From Leptidea sinapis (taxonomy: Eukaryota; Arthropoda; Insecta; Lepidoptera; Pieridae), in assembly GCF_905404315.1 (NCBI RefSeq), contig NC_066265.1, positions 31,582,501-31,646,500 on the forward strand: DNA of 64,000 bases. The letters are read 5' to 3'. The position numbers and the translations under genes are program-made. Every line of letters begins with the position of its first letter. The first letter of the stretch is position 1. This document shows positions 41,651 through 54,080 of the stretch, one piece after another. The notes under the pieces were generated by a model. The model did no database searches. It was not told where the DNA came from and saw nothing but the letters and a program-made list of their open reading frames with translations.

Positions 41651-43899
41651 TCTTATCAGTCATTTTTGTGTTGCTGTTTGGAGACATCTTATGTCAACAT
41701 AACTTCTTCTTTGTCTCCTCACTTTTCCCTCAAAATAGATTCTTAACAAATGTAATATAAAATGTAAAAAAGAATCTATATACAAAGACCACGGTGTAGA
41801 TCCGTAGTCTACTATTGATTTCCCATTATCATTCCCGTCTTTCAAATATTATGTTGAGATTAATATCGCGCCACCACCTCAACGAACAAAGCTGGTATTT
41901 ATTTTACCAGTGCATCATCAAACCCTACCAGCTGTCTTTTGTGCTCTGGTAGCGATAAACCCACTGATTTACCCAAAACCAAATAACTTTCCGAAAATTT
42001 TCAGTTAAATGCCTATGATCGAATAATATTTCACTTGCATCTTAATTTCATAAAACCCATATTTTTTTAATTGCATTGTCGCCATTTTGATATTTATTAT
42101 CTTGGTTCTTTCTTGTTATTTTAGCGGCTATACTACTTGGGACAAACATACGGCTGTGCAACAGAGTCCAAAAAAGGGAGTCGACCTGATTAATACCATT
42201 TTCAGTTGAACCAATCCATAATATTCAAACTATGTTACAGATGTATGCTACAAGACAATAATAACTCTGTGTGTCAAAGAGCCAAAAAGCTTAAAAGCAA
42301 AAATATACAAAGGAACGCATTTAACGAGGCAAAAATTAATTGATGCTTTCACGCCGAGTACATAATCAAAGCTTAAAAAAGAACAGGATACCGAATCGGA
42401 AAAAACGCTCGTAAATAAAAAGAAAACAGGGAAAGTCTCATCGGAAAAGAATCGTCCAATAAGTGAATATAGGCCTGCGTATACGTGTTTAATGAGAGAT
42501 CCCAGCACCCCGCCGCCGCCCGGTCTACAAAGACTTTCAACACTGCAGACAGAGCAGTGGATTTTATAAAGTTTCTGTGTGTAATCTCAATGAAGAAAGT
42601 AAAAGAAATGTTATAAGCACGACTACGAAAAATGCCATATTTATGCGATGTTTCACGTCCGCCAATACTAAATCACTACTAATTGCTGGTGGTTTCTAAG
42701 TTCACACAAAACACATATTGCTTTAAAAATATCTTATCGTCAGGCAACTGCAAAAATTTCCTCAATTAAAATGCTTTAATCAGTTCTACGATATGCTTAC
42801 CATCTGGTGGATCAACTGGCCCTTACAACAATTCCTACCGGTAAAAAAGTATTGTATCTAATAGTGATTTATTCTTTTTAGGTGACTCCGTCTATACTGT
42901 TTTAATCTGCGGACAGAATTAGAGGCAGTCAGCGGGCGTCATAAATTGTCGCCGACTTCTTGCCCAGTTTAGAATCACCCTGAAGGAAATTCTTGCCGAT
43001 CTGCAATCTTTATCCAATTTGATTGTGAGGGCTCCAAGATTTTGTTTGAAAGAATTTCTCGGACTTTGGATTTATACCAGAGTTTATCCAATTCGCATCG
43101 ATTTTCTTTGTTAGCTATTTTTGATTTGTGGGTTTGTTTATTATTGACAGCCCGTTAACAACTATTAATACTTGATTCGTGGGTTTATAAATTTTATTTT
43201 TTGTTACATGCTAGCATTTTGCATGACACATGAAACTCTGTCTGTCTGAAGGCCCTTATACACCCTTGAACACAGTTAGGTACTTTACAGGTAGGCTACT
43301 CACAGATGCTACTAAAAATCTATCGATGTATCAGTATAAATGAAGGCTTTTTCAAGAAGTCAAAACTTATCAACGTTGGGCGCTTTTTGGTAGGGAAAAT
43401 CTTTAATTTAATTTAATACACCTCTTAGGCAAACCTTTACCTTTAATATTAATAAAATACTTTTATTTATATGTGCTACCTATCGATAGGTTTTAAGTTA
43501 GTGCCAAGCCCTAAACAAAATAAAACTTAATATTATAAACAGCTTATTTACTGATAAATATATATATATATATAGCGACACACGTTGGATAGGTAAAATC
43601 TCGTGAGTTCGCGTCACATAAATGCTTATAGCAGTATATCTGTAGCTATACAGCTGACGTATTGTGCAACATTAAGTGTATTGACATATAAGTCAGTCGT
43701 ATATATTTTATAAGTGAAATTGAATGGATTTAGAGAAAAGTTCTATGTGTACAATGCATTGTTGAAATAGTGTTTTCGTTTGATTATTATATTATTGAAA
43801 AAAAGTTTTAAAAATCAATTTAAATTAATAATTGAATAAATGACTAAAAGTTCAAAATTTTCACTTGTAGGTAGTCGCTACAACTGCCATTTTTCTATT
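41651..43899. other. unannotated stretch
   Basis: About 2.2 kb without recognisable gene or repeat apart from a (TA)n run near 43556-43575. Frames of 61-86 codons here lack domains. Confidence 0.45.
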
Positions 43900-43985
43900 T
43901 AAGGGCAAACGGGCAAGATGCTCACGGGATAGGAAGTCTTGAGGCAACCGCCAATGGACATCTACAACACTTAAGTTGGGATTAT
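43900..43985 (-). mobile_element. diverged LINE 3' end relative
   Basis: GGGCAAACGGGCAAGATGCT CACGGGA ... GCAACCGCCAATGGACATCT resembles the inverse of the LINE 3' end (GGACAAACGAGCGTACGGGT CACCTGG ... ACCGCCGCCCAC) with many changes. Confidence 0.4.
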
Positions 43986-44195
43986 GCTATGAAAAAAGAA
44001 TATTTTTTTCAATTAGGTCATTAAAAACACTAATTAATGTCAACTTTATTATTCATGAAACCATTAAGCACTACATCGAAAAAGTTGAGCTGAAGTGAGA
44101 ACGTCTAATAACAACTCTTTTAAAACATCAAATAATACAGCTGCAGTAGTCTGCAAAATATGAAAAATACAAAATAAACATTCACTGTTACATTA

Positions 44196-44448
44196 ACGGC
44201 CTTACAAATAAACTTGGTATAAAATTATATCTAAGCATAAACAAAGAAAATGCAAAGTGTTTACAATATCGTTGACAATACTGTCAATACAATGATAATT
44301 CTGAAGTTTCGAATGACAAGCAGCATTGCAAATAAACGCGGAAAACGTTATAAGCCAATCTCAATCAAAATGTATATTTGTAAACATTTTGCATTCTCTT
44401 GGTTTATGATTAGTTATAACTTTATGCCAGTTTTATTTGTAAGGCCGT
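44196..44448. mobile_element. MITE with ACGGCC termini and TA flanks
   Basis: ACGGCCTTACAAATAAACTTG and CAGTTTTATTTGTAAGGCCGT are inverted ends, each flanked by TA. The arms extend imperfectly for about 80 bp (TAAGCATAAACAAAG, AAAATGCAAA.TGTTTAC). 253 bp. Confidence 0.85.
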
Positions 44449-44839
44449 TAAAGTCAAAACTAAAAAAAAATAACTCAAAATTGTAACACATATCTATTTT
44501 GCAATGCGGCTATCTCTCTTTTGCAATTCAGAACAATGCCTTTACCCAAAAAAGGTTAATCAAATATTTTTATTAAAATAGATCACGTAAATTGCGTCCG
44601 TTTCCGTAATAAATCATTTTCATTGCGGAATGAATATTCATTCGGAATAATGTTTTTTGTTGGAACAATCCGTTGGTTTACAACTGGAATCTTAATGTAG
44701 GGTCTTTTGTTGGTACTCGGCAGACGCTAGAAGCATCCTTTGTTTAGTATACGCTGAATGTAATGAAAAGCAGTTGTAGAAGGTGTTTGTGAGTAGATTT
44801 AACAATAGATACTGAATAATTCAATGTAGGTTATTTCAA

Positions 44840-45192
44840 TCTATACATATAAATAAAATTTGATTGTCTGTTTGTAATATTGAAATAACCGTTTTTTACT
44901 ACATTTATATGATTATATATACGGTACGGTACGTACACCAAAATAACATTTTTTCAACAATTTTTGTGTGTCTGTTTTCTGTTTGTTTCGGATAATCTCT
45001 GAAATGGCTGGACCGATTTTGACGGGACTTCTATTGGCAGGTAGCTGATGTAATAAGGAGTTGCTTAGGCTACGTTTATTATAGAAAAAAATATTTTATT
45101 TTAGAAAAATAAAGCTATGTTGCAATGTCCAAGTAACGGTCTAACTCTAAAAATAATTTATATGGCAAAACAACGTTTACCGGGTCAGCTAG
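44840..45192 (+). mobile_element. Helitron-like element, complete non-autonomous copy
   Basis: Starts A then TCTATACATATAAATAAAAT and ends TTACCGGGTCAGCTAG then T. Internal CTGAAATGGCTGGACCGATT TTGACGGGACTT is typical of this lepidopteran group. 353 bp, no helicase frame. Confidence 0.9.
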
Positions 45193-45239
45193 TATTTCTA
45201 TATATTTAAACTATTATTATGATAAGACACGATGAAATT

Positions 45240-45800
45240 TTTTTTTGGCATTCAACAACATACAAAGCGTGCGAGAGAAAAGTACATCTTAAACGGAGAT
45301 ACAGAGTATCTAGAATCTATTGTTACTGTTACTGATTTTGAACAAGTCGTATACAGTTAGCCACTCTTGGTACGAGCTCCTTAGTATTTCGCATATCAAA
45401 ACCACTAGTTATCGTACACACTGCCAAATCAAAATTGGTCACGCATTGTATATTCGTTAGTATATTCTAACGGCCGTTCCCAATGTACTATGGACAGATA
45501 GAGATAAATTACTACCTTCTACTGTCAGTAATTAGCTGTCAATAATCTGAAGCTGTCCCAATATACCCGATAAGACATACCTATCGCCTTATATTGGGAC
45601 TCGTGAATTACAATTTTCATACAAACTTCTATCGCTGGTAAGCTAAACGTCCTCCCATTGACAGACAACGTGTACGGATAAGGTGAGTTACTGTCGATAA
45701 GTTTATTAGGACAGAAAAATCAACGATAGTTACGATTTTTATCTCAACTAAGAGATAGACTGAATATTGTGAACGGCCGTTAGTCTATGATTTGAACTGT
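45240..45800 (+). mobile_element. MITE family X, copy 3, hosting a nested MITE
   Basis: The family runs from ACAAAGCGTGCGAGAGAAAA to TTCGTTAGTATATTC, then resumes at GTCTATGA after the nested element at 45470-45780. The empty-site sequence is preserved at 59618-59637 (GCTAGTATATTCTGTCTATG). Confidence 0.8.
45470..45780. mobile_element. TA-flanked MITE nested in family X
   Basis: ACGGCCGTTCCCAATGTACT and the inverse of ATATTGTGAACGGCCGT form the ends, with TA at 45468-45469 and 45781-45782. Inner arms share GACAGATAGAGATAAA/ATCTCTTAGTTGAGATAAA-like sequence. 311 bp. Confidence 0.85.
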
Positions 45801-46211
45801 CTTGTCGGAAGTGAAATCTACGAAGTCTATGTACGAAAAGTGAAAATCTTTGTGAGACATGCCTGTAGCTGGATGATCCTCTCACCGGGAAATGTGATTT
45901 ATGTTTTTTTATTTCTTTTATTTTTTATATACTTGCTGATACGATGCTCGCATAATGCCTTTATTTTTTTTTACGGTATGCGTGGATTGATGCATCTTCT
46001 GTATTGTACTATATGTACTCAATAACTATAACTATGTTTTTACTTATTAATTTACATTTCCTTCAATTACTCGTGTAAGGCATTTAGTAATTGACGTTTG
46101 TGTATTTTGTAGCATCACTTTGCATAATATATCGTAATCGAAATGTGTAAAATTTGTAAATTTAATTGAAAATAAGAACCTGTAATACCATTCTGTTTTG
46201 AAAAGAGCAAC

Positions 46212-46690
46212 CTTTTTTTCTTTTTTCTTTTTTTTTTAAGGAAAAGGAGGACAATCGAGCGTACTGGTCACCTGGTGTTAAGTGATCACCGCCGCCCACA
46301 TTCTCTTGCAACACCTGAGGAATCACAGCAGCGTTGCCGGCCTTTAAGGAAGGTGTACACGCTTTTTTTGAAATGTCATGTCGTATCGTCCCGAAAACAC
46401 CGCACAAGGAAGTTCATTCCACAGCTTTGTAGTACGTGGAAGAAAGCTCATTGAAAACCGCACTGTGGAGGACCACCACACATACAGATGGTGGGGATGA
46501 TATCCTAACTTGTGGCGTGTCGTGCGAAGATGGGATTCGGCGGCAGGAATCAGGTGAAGCAGGTCTTCGGAACACTCCCCATGATAAATGCGGTAGAATA
46601 CCTTAGAGTTTCTTGCTCGTTCTTCTCTAAGGAAATCTGCCTTCCGAACGAGCTGTAAGAAAAAATGACATATTTCAAGTGTCAAGTCAA
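46212..46690 (-). pseudogene. CR1/Jockey-like LINE, longest copy of the common 3'-end family
   Basis: On the minus strand the frame EERARNSKVFYRIYHGECSE, HLIPAAESHLRTTRHKLGYH and FLPRTTKLWNELPCAVFSGR runs from 46685, with the LWNELP motif common near the C-terminus of CR1/Jockey-type ORF2 proteins. The frame shifts near 46370; SLKAGNAAVIPQVLQENVGG GDHLTP follows in another frame. The element ends CCTTAAAAAAAA at about 46212-46240. All catalytic RT motifs are missing through 5' truncation. Confidence 0.8.
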
Positions 46691-47779
46691 TTTACCTACG
46701 AAATAAAAAAAAATTGATTTTCATTATTTTTTTTGATTTTGTATGTCACTCCGAGCAACGGATTTAATATGTAATTTATTTTGTATCATTAATTTATTAA
46801 TTATAATTAATATTTTTTGTACAATTTTTTTCTTAGTCAGATAACAAAGAGGCACATTTAATGTATTATGTCCTCTCGATGGGACACTTGGAAACCCTGT
46901 GTCGCTTTTGATTTAATTTTAATGTGAGTTAATTTTGATTTAACACTTATTTAACAAAACCACAAGCTCACTAATAATTATAGGAATATCTCAATTGAAA
47001 TTAGAATTAGTATACATTATATTAAATATGAATAGTGTTTGATAGTACATTAATTTCATGTTCATTTCGATAACACAGATTTAAAAGATTTCCCTGAAAA
47101 CAATCGATAAACTCGCCAAAAACACGACCTTACTTTAATGAATGAGTTTTATTTTATTCGTTACAGAAATAAATTTCCTAAAGCCAGCATTATAACCTTA
47201 ACAAATACAAGTACGTACTCACAGTCTGCATACACGGGGTAACTTTCCTAAAAGCCATAGAGGATTCACTTATTATATCCCTTCATCCACGTTATATTTA
47301 AATCAGTCAATAGGAGCGCCAGCAAATCCCGCTGTGACCCATTTCCGCGCAATCCGCCTAATGCTGTCACTTGCTCGGTCGTGGTCGCTGTGATAGCGGA
47401 GAGTTCGCTAAGCGGTTAGCGAGTACGGATTATGTCATTTAGCATTAACGAATTACCATACAAGGATTGATTTATGCTCAGTCTCTGATAAATACATTAA
47501 TATTGTATGTACGAACCTTATTTCAATATATACCATAAAATATTTTTCATTAGTCATACTCGGAAAGTAATGTTGTTTTGATCTGATTGTATTGGAAATT
47601 GCTGCTTCCCTCCATAGAGAGGGAAAAACTCATACAAATTACTTCCCACCTAAGGGTCGGAATGAACCTTAAAAATAGAACTGCTTTGAAGAGTTTTATG
47701 TAAAAAAGAACTATTTTAAAAAAAATGCTGCGGCCATGTGACTTTATAAGCCAGTGTGAACTTAGCGCAAACTTCTATA
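46691..47779. other. unannotated stretch
   Basis: Mostly AT-rich. A GC-richer patch at 47310-47430 (GCGCAATCCGCC ... GTGATAGCGGAGAG) has no start codon, clear splice sites or known repeat. Confidence 0.4.
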
Positions 47780-48726
47780 AGCGGAATAAATAAAATAAAA
47801 TAAAATTAAAAAAGCCTTTTATTTCCATTCTAAATTACATAATTAAGTTAAGCTAAATTTAAAACAAACTTATAATTATTGTTAGTAAACTTAACTTAAG
47901 CCTAATATTATAAGAACTTAAAAAAATAATAGTTTTATGTTAGATTTTTTTTTTCTATTTCTTAATAATAAATGTTTAATTAGTAGTATGGGCCCCTCTT
48001 TGGGTGAAGGCTTCCTCCATTTTTTTCCACACTATTCGGTCTTTGCCCAATATTAGCCAGTCTTTTCCAGCGTATTCAATCACATCATCAGCCCACCTCT
48101 TACACGGTCTTCCAACTTTTCTAATGCCCAGCGGCCCTTTCCATTTCGTTGTCTTTATCGTCCATCTGTTGTCTGTGAGTCTTGATATATGACCGGGCCA
48201 TTGCCATTTTAGTTTCAATGCGTGGGTCAGTGCATCTTTTATTTTTGTTTTTTGTCTGATTAGAACATTTCTTATCTTTTGAATTTTTCTTATTTTCAAT
48301 ATACTTCTTTCTATTGCTCTCTGTGTCGTTCTAATTTTTTGTTTTACTTTATTCATGAAAGTCCATGTTTGGCATCCATATAGAAGACAAGGTAATAAGC
48401 ATGTCTCAACTACAGTTTTCTTCAGCTTTAGATTGAAATCTCCCTTTAGAATTTCTTTCAAAGACCAAAATTTTTTCCAGGTTAGATTCCTTCTTCTTTC
48501 GACTTCTTCTTCGTTGGAATTTTTATCAAATGATATTTGTTTGCCTAGATATATATATTTTTCAACGTATTCAATTTCATTGCCGCTAGTGGTGATGGGT
48601 ATTTGAAAACTTTGGTTTTATTGAAATTCATTTTTAATCCAATTTTTAAACTTTCTTTGTCTAGTGAATTGATCATATTTTCTAGGTCTTTTGAAGTTTC
48701 TGCTAGAACTAGTACTAGCGGAATAA
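47780..48726 (-). mobile_element. RTE-like LINE, 5'-truncated, with about 10-bp target duplication
   Basis: AGCGGAATAA occurs at 47780-47789 and 48717-48726. Between them the minus strand carries the C-terminal RTE region and ends in a (TTTTA)n tail (47790-47812). It is close in length and truncation point to the copy at 7440-8362 but has a different tail. Confidence 0.75.
47976..48716 (-). pseudogene. RTE-type reverse transcriptase C-terminal remnant
   Basis: The first frame (48716 to about 48545) gives LVLVLAETSKDLENMINSLD and GLKMNFNKTKVF, the region just after the lost YADD motif. The second (48461-47976, 161 codons) gives CLLPCLLYGCQTWTF, AIERSILKIRKI, KLKWQWPGHISRL and VGRPCKRWADDVIEYAG to a stop at 47976. 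A frame change between 48545 and 48461 separates them. It is nonfunctional because the endonuclease and catalytic RT are absent. Confidence 0.85.
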
Positions 48727-49429
48727 GCCGCAACAATTACGTGGTAAGTTCCATATTTGAAATTTAAAGAGTCGACATAAATTGGCGGGATACTAATCTC
48801 TGCTTAGACAAACAACTAGTTTTATTTTCCTCAAATTCGAAATGAAAAGTAGAGTGTTTAACTCGGGTAAAAGTATCAATTCCTACTCGGACTATAGCCG
48901 ACCTCGTTGCGCCCGGGCGTTTAAATAGCTCGGGAATTGATTCTTTCGACCCTCGGTTAACAATCTACTATTTAATTACAAGAAAAACTGAAAGAGCTTG
49001 AAATACAAGCGCAAACCAAGTCTTTTATAGTGCCCATTTTTATATTAATATATATTTATCTAAATCTTCTATGAAAGAAAAATTGGTCTACATGTATTTC
49101 TTGAGAAAATTATTTATTAGTTATTAATATGTTTGTAAATGTCACGCTCATGGATTGCTCATTACTATTTGACAAACGCGAAATTTATTAACTTTGCAAT
49201 ATTGAAGTTTATAATAAAAGCTTAACCTCAGTTTTAACTTTAATTTTAATAGAATACAGTTATTATTTTGTAATAATTTGCTTTAAGTGTCTTGCAGCCG
49301 ATCGTAAATTATTATTACTATTATCTTATAAATTGAATAGTTTCAGTTCTTTATTAAGTTTATGACTTGTTTTCAATGAATTGTCTATGAATCTCACATT
49401 AGTGGTTAGCTCACATTAATAGGTAGCAA
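48727..49429. other. unannotated AT-rich stretch
   Basis: Nothing recognised. Confidence 0.45.
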
Positions 49430-49560
49430 GGTGAATAATGCAGCGGCACCTTTTGCTGTCATGAAGCAGTATCTGTTCAAGCATTATTGTGTTTCGTTTG
49501 GAAGGCGCTTTTTGTAAGTGAAATTACTTATGAGGCTTAAAAATGTTGTCGAGTTTTGGT
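49430..49560 (+). mobile_element. old SINE-like fragment
   Basis: GCAGCGGCACCTTTTGCTGT CATGAAGCAGTA, GCATTATTGTGTTTCG and AAGGCGCTTTTTGTAAGTGA AATTAC follow the SINE order; the 3' part is lost. Confidence 0.6.
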
Positions 49561-50110
49561 TTCAATCTAAAGTCAGTAAAATAGCGTTAAACCCACTATA
49601 AATAGAATAAAGTAATATATAAATATAAACTAATATATAAATATATAAATTCCGCTTAAACAATCGCCCCGCCCAATACAACTTCCATAACGAAGCGACA
49701 GACGCTCAAAAATATAGCACTTTGCATAAGCATTCTTCGTTTTTTAGAAGAGTTATTTATCCAGATTTCTTTTGACGAAAAATAGGTCAAGTTATAACGT
49801 TTTATGGGCGTTGTAACCAGAAATGTTCTGTCTTTTATATCTACCCACATTTACCAAAGTGATTATTTTGCGTTATACTTATGTTAAGTGCGTCTTTCAA
49901 TTATATTTTGTTTTACACGAAAATGCTTCGTGTAAATTCCATCCAGTTATTTATAGAAACTGTGAAACAGATTCTTTTACAATATAAAAATTAAAATTAT
50001 ACAATAAAAAAAAATTTAAATAAAATCCTATAAAAATAAACGTGCAGACTGTAGTGAAGGGCGTGTTATAAGTATTCGCTTCAGATTGTATATGATTGAA
50101 TTGTATATAT
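49561..50110. other. unannotated AT-rich stretch
   Basis: Nothing recognised beyond short AATATATAA repeats near 49612-49650. Confidence 0.45.
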
Positions 50111-50395
50111 CAGTGGGAGGCTCCTTTGGACAGGATGCTGGCTAGATTATTGGTACCACAACGGAGCCTATTTCTGCCGTGAAGCAGTAATGTGTAAGCA
50201 TTATTGTGAAGCGGTCTGAAGGGCGCCGTAGCTAGTGAAATTACTGGGCAAAAGAGTCTTTACATCTTATGTCTCAAGGTGAGCCGCAATTGTAGTGCCG
50301 CTAAGACTTTTTGGGTTTCAATAATCCTGAGCGGTACTGCATTGTAATGGGCAAGGCGTATCAATTACCATCAACTCAACATGCTAAAAGAAATG
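50111..50395 (+). mobile_element. SINE-like repeat, nearly full length
   Basis: GTGGGAGGCTCCTTTGGACA GGATGCTGGCTAG to CATCAACTCAACATGCT. Both hairpins are present with a few changes; the terminal GTCCCTTA block is missing. Confidence 0.85.
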
Positions 50396-50715
50396 TACCC
50401 AGTGTTCAAAATTGAAATAAACTCACTAAATATTTGCTTTCAAACATATCGAAAGAATCTGAATTCTGAAGACGTGGATCAACATTTTTTCGTTTTCCTA
50501 TAATAAAAGTATCAAGAATATACGTGTATCGACAAGCAGCTATAAACAAGACTATCTCCAAACAGAGTCAATAAAGATTTACTTCAGTAGGCTCTGTAAT
50601 ATCATGAATAAACATTAAATTTGGGTTGGTCGTAGGATTCCTTTCTATTTACGAGAGAGAGATGCGTTCCTGTCCATTGCTTTGTGATTGTTTGACACTT
50701 GTTTGCTTATACATT

Positions 50716-51031
50716 TATATATAAATTACGTGACACGTTGTTTGTCCGCTGTGGACTCCTAAACTAATGAACGGATTTTAATGGGGATTACTTCATGGAG
50801 TGCAGTTTAGTCTAACTTGAGAGATAGGATAGTTTTTATTTCGATTTAGTACCCATAAATATTTTTATTTTCAATATTTGTTTTATATGGACATATTTTC
50901 TATGAGAGAATTTATTGACGCACGGTTTGACAGTTCCGCTGTGAAACAATTTCATTATAACAACAGGGAGCATTTATTACGAAATAATTCTTCATGTTTT
51001 GAAATGTTATTGTGCAAATTCCTATAAAATC

Positions 51032-51070
<39 letters not shown>

Positions 51071-51180
51071 GTACATATTATTAAACAAAATAGCTTTTAT
51101 CTGTCTGTTTATGAGCTGACTTGTCCTAAAACAGGCACCGGATTTTAATGAGGTTTTCACCATCTGCATTAGTCAGATAA
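50716..51180 (+). mobile_element. Helitron-like fragments with a (TA)n tract
   Basis: TTATATATAAATTACGTGAC ACGTTGTTTGTCCGC, GGACTCCTAAACTAATGAAC GG and, after a (TA)n run at 51033-51068, a second CAGGCACCGGATTTTAATGA GG segment look like 5' portions of lepidopteran Helitrons. No CTAG terminus was found, so the boundaries are loose. Confidence 0.4.
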
Positions 51181-52671
51181 TTGTAATTAATAACATATTT
51201 AAAAGCATTTATTAGTCAGAGAACTTTTTAATAATAAATAACAAGTGTCTGTTTAAGCAAGTCATTACGCTTGTAAGATTGAAAGTTAAGTGAACTAAAT
51301 CATCGGAAAAATAAATAAAAATATATGTGTTTCGAGAATCTTTATGACATATTATTATTCTACTATTTACAATTTTACAGAAATTGGGTAGATAAAGCTT
51401 GGAAAAAAAAACAAATTCCGTATTAAATTTAAGCTATTTTCTTATTATATACATGCATACCAGTAAGTATTTTTATTTAATCACTTTCAAACTAATATAA
51501 TACTATTCTTAACGTAATTATACTGAACATTGATAAAAAACACATGCGTAACCGAAAATCGCGAAGATATTGCTATAAATTTCTCTCATACGTTGATAAA
51601 GAATTTTATACTTCAAAATTGTAAACAGTTCGTCGGTATTAACTTATATCTGCGAATAAAATTTTTAGCTTTATTCAAATTTATTACAGTCGACTTTTGT
51701 CTTTCATATTCTTACAGCTATCGTCTTAAGACAGATTCTGCTGCACTAGAAATTGTAAAATTTTTCATAGCTAATCTTTATGGCTCCAGCACTCAACTGA
51801 CGTCGACGTAATTTGTAAGTGATGACGTCAGAGTTACAATACAGCTCTTCATATCGATTCTTTTGTTATACCTACTTTGTTCAAGCTTTTGCTGTCAGAA
51901 GCGAGAAACAAAGAACTGTACGCCCGCACTGATGCTACAAACGATAGTACATATTGTGCGATAGCATTTCATTTGTTGTCGTTTAATTGTGTTATGAAAT
52001 AGCACTTCAAGTGAATCAAAGAACAATTTCCAATTAAAAAATAACTTTATAATTGTTATAAATAATTGTAATTGTTGGAAATTGTCATCAAATAGTTCGT
52101 GCGGCTGTAAAAAACTGGATACAAACTAATTTTTTCACTCGTCTGTCTGTGTTGATCCATATTGGCCTGTTTCCATAAGGCTTTGGTGTAATGGTGAATA
52201 TCCCATTGTTGATCCTTTTAATATTATGGAAGTTTAAAAACAAATAATTGACGAGTTTCTAGTCGTGCGACATTCATATAACATCTTGAATATACAAATG
52301 ATTAGTCTATCCAAAAAGAAAAAGTGTCTTGAAATACAAACACTTCTCTTAAAACTGGGAACATTAAACAGGCCCGCTTTCCAGTCCCCATTTCTTTCAA
52401 TTCGTTATCTCCCAATTTTCGCCTCATAACACGTAACCTTGTTAGAAACAACTTATTTCATAAAGAAGTTCAAATTAAAAGACGCGGATGAAAAAAATTA
52501 AATTAATTTCGTCGACGGTGGGATACGAAGTTGCCATCTCAAATATTATATTAATCTTATGTTTTTAAAGTTTAAACAGGGCTAAATTTTGTACCTTATT
52601 ATATTTTAGCTCTTACGTTTTGACAAGAATGGTCATGCTACTTACCTATTAGTGTTATTAACTTAGAATTT
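51181..52671. other. unannotated AT-rich stretch
   Basis: Nothing recognised in 1.5 kb; the 93-codon frame at 51530-51811 has no domain. Confidence 0.45.
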
Positions 52672-52960
52672 ACCAGCGGGAGGCTTTTTTCACGAGGTGT
52701 CAGCTAGGTTTATACCAAAGCGGCTTCTGTTTTTGCCATGAAGCCATAATGTGCAAGCATTATTTTGTTTCGGTTTGTAAGGCGCCGTTTGAAGTAAAAT
52801 TACTGGGATAATAAGAATTAACATCGTCCGTCTCAAAGTGACGAGCGACAATGGCGCTCAAAGTTTTCGTTTCAATCAAGGACTGCATTGTAATGGGCAG
52901 GGCGTTTCACTTACCTGTAAATGAACGTCTTGCTCCTGTCGTTAATAAAAAGACAAACAT
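52672..52960 (+). mobile_element. old SINE-like repeat
   Basis: GCGGGAGGCTTTTTTCACGA, GCATTATTTTGTTTCGGTTT GTAAGGCGCCG, GGACTGCATTGTAATGGGCA GGGCG and a diverged tail (CTTGCTCCTGTCGTTAATAA AAAG). Confidence 0.75.
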
Positions 52961-52989
52961 GAAGTTTATTTAGGATTAAAACTTACTAT

Positions 52990-53235
52990 TACCAAATTTA
53001 TTCAAACAAATCAAATCTTTTAACTTTATTTTCAATACTATGATTACATTGAATTAAAATTATCGTTATGGGGAAGTGTACCAAGAATACTGGCAGCATT
53101 TCCGCGTTGGAGAGCATGCCTGGCCGGCTAGGCTATCCTTTGACCGTAATAGCTATGCCTAGAGTTTTGAGTAGTCCTGTTGAGGCGCGTAGATAGTACT
53201 TTGTACATTCTCCGCGTGTCGACGCCAGATTTCCT
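52990..53235. repeat. probable LINE-derived segment, unassigned
   Basis: A GC-richer run (GTACCAAGAATACTGGCAGC, GGAGAGCATGCCTGGCCGGC) bordered by AT-rich DNA resembles translated retroelement sequence, but no frame longer than about 30 codons is convincing. Confidence 0.25.
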
Positions 53236-53643
53236 ATCGTCGACTGGATTAAATTTAATCTTATTATTATATCGAGTCATACACCTAAACCTATCAAACA
53301 ATTACTCTAATATTACACCTACTCTGTCAATCATACTTCATCCTCCATCTATCTGTCAAATATAACATTCGTTCATTCACTCTTCTACTTCTTGCACACG
53401 ACACCTCAACTACACAAAAACTATTTTATCTGGGCCGCAGGGGTCAAGTGTCTCGACACCAAACGGTACAAAGATGAGACTGACAGATTTGTGACGTTTG
53501 CCTTCTTATCAGTTGAGACAGCAGCCCCCAGCACCAACTGAAGTAACTTGTAACATTAGAAGGATCCAGAATGTCGTTGCCTCCCACACCAGCGACCTTC
53601 CCTTATGGGATAATATTTACCTTCCACTGTTACTTATATCATA

Positions 53644-54080
53644 CTGGGTGGCCGAGAAGTTGACGTCCAAAGCTAAAATTTGAATTTGGCTGATTTTAGT
53701 TAGAAGCCAAAGGCACCCCATTTTATTTTACTTTTGATACCTTGGACATTTTCATGAATTTTAATAATTTTAAATTTTAATTCTAAATTAGTTCCGCATT
53801 ATCTAAACTATTCATAGTTTCTTATGCGGTTATTGCTATTATTAACTGTAGTTAATAATTATCAACACTAAAATTAATAATTAAAAAACTAAAAGTGTTC
53901 AAAAAAATTAGGAAAAAGTCCTAAACTCCACAATTAGGTGAAAAGAGCGGATAAAAGGGGAAAGAATGGTTATCTCCTAACCTACGCAAAATCGTAGAAC
54001 ATACATAGGGGTGATTCGGATACTCATCACCATCAGGCTTTCAAATTTTAGCTTTGTACGTCAACTTCTCGGCCACCCTG
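53644..54080. mobile_element. mariner/Tc1-like MITE, copy 2
   Basis: CTGGGTGGCCGAGAAGTTGA CGTCC and its inverse ending GGCCACCCTG, both flanked by TA. 437 bp, homologous throughout to 25368-25825. Confidence 0.85.

Noticed and set aside
42500..42530. CCGCCGCCGCCC run as a CpG island or exon
   Set aside because: Too short, no open frame with splice signals, flanks return at once to AT-rich sequence.
51530..51811. 93-codon open frame
   Set aside because: No domain, AT-driven composition (Ile, Lys, Asn, Phe rich), no start context or splice support.
52905..52922. minus-strand TTTACAG/GTAAGTG junction as a recursive splice site
   Set aside because: It lies within the tail of a diverged SINE copy, so it is repeat sequence rather than intron signal.
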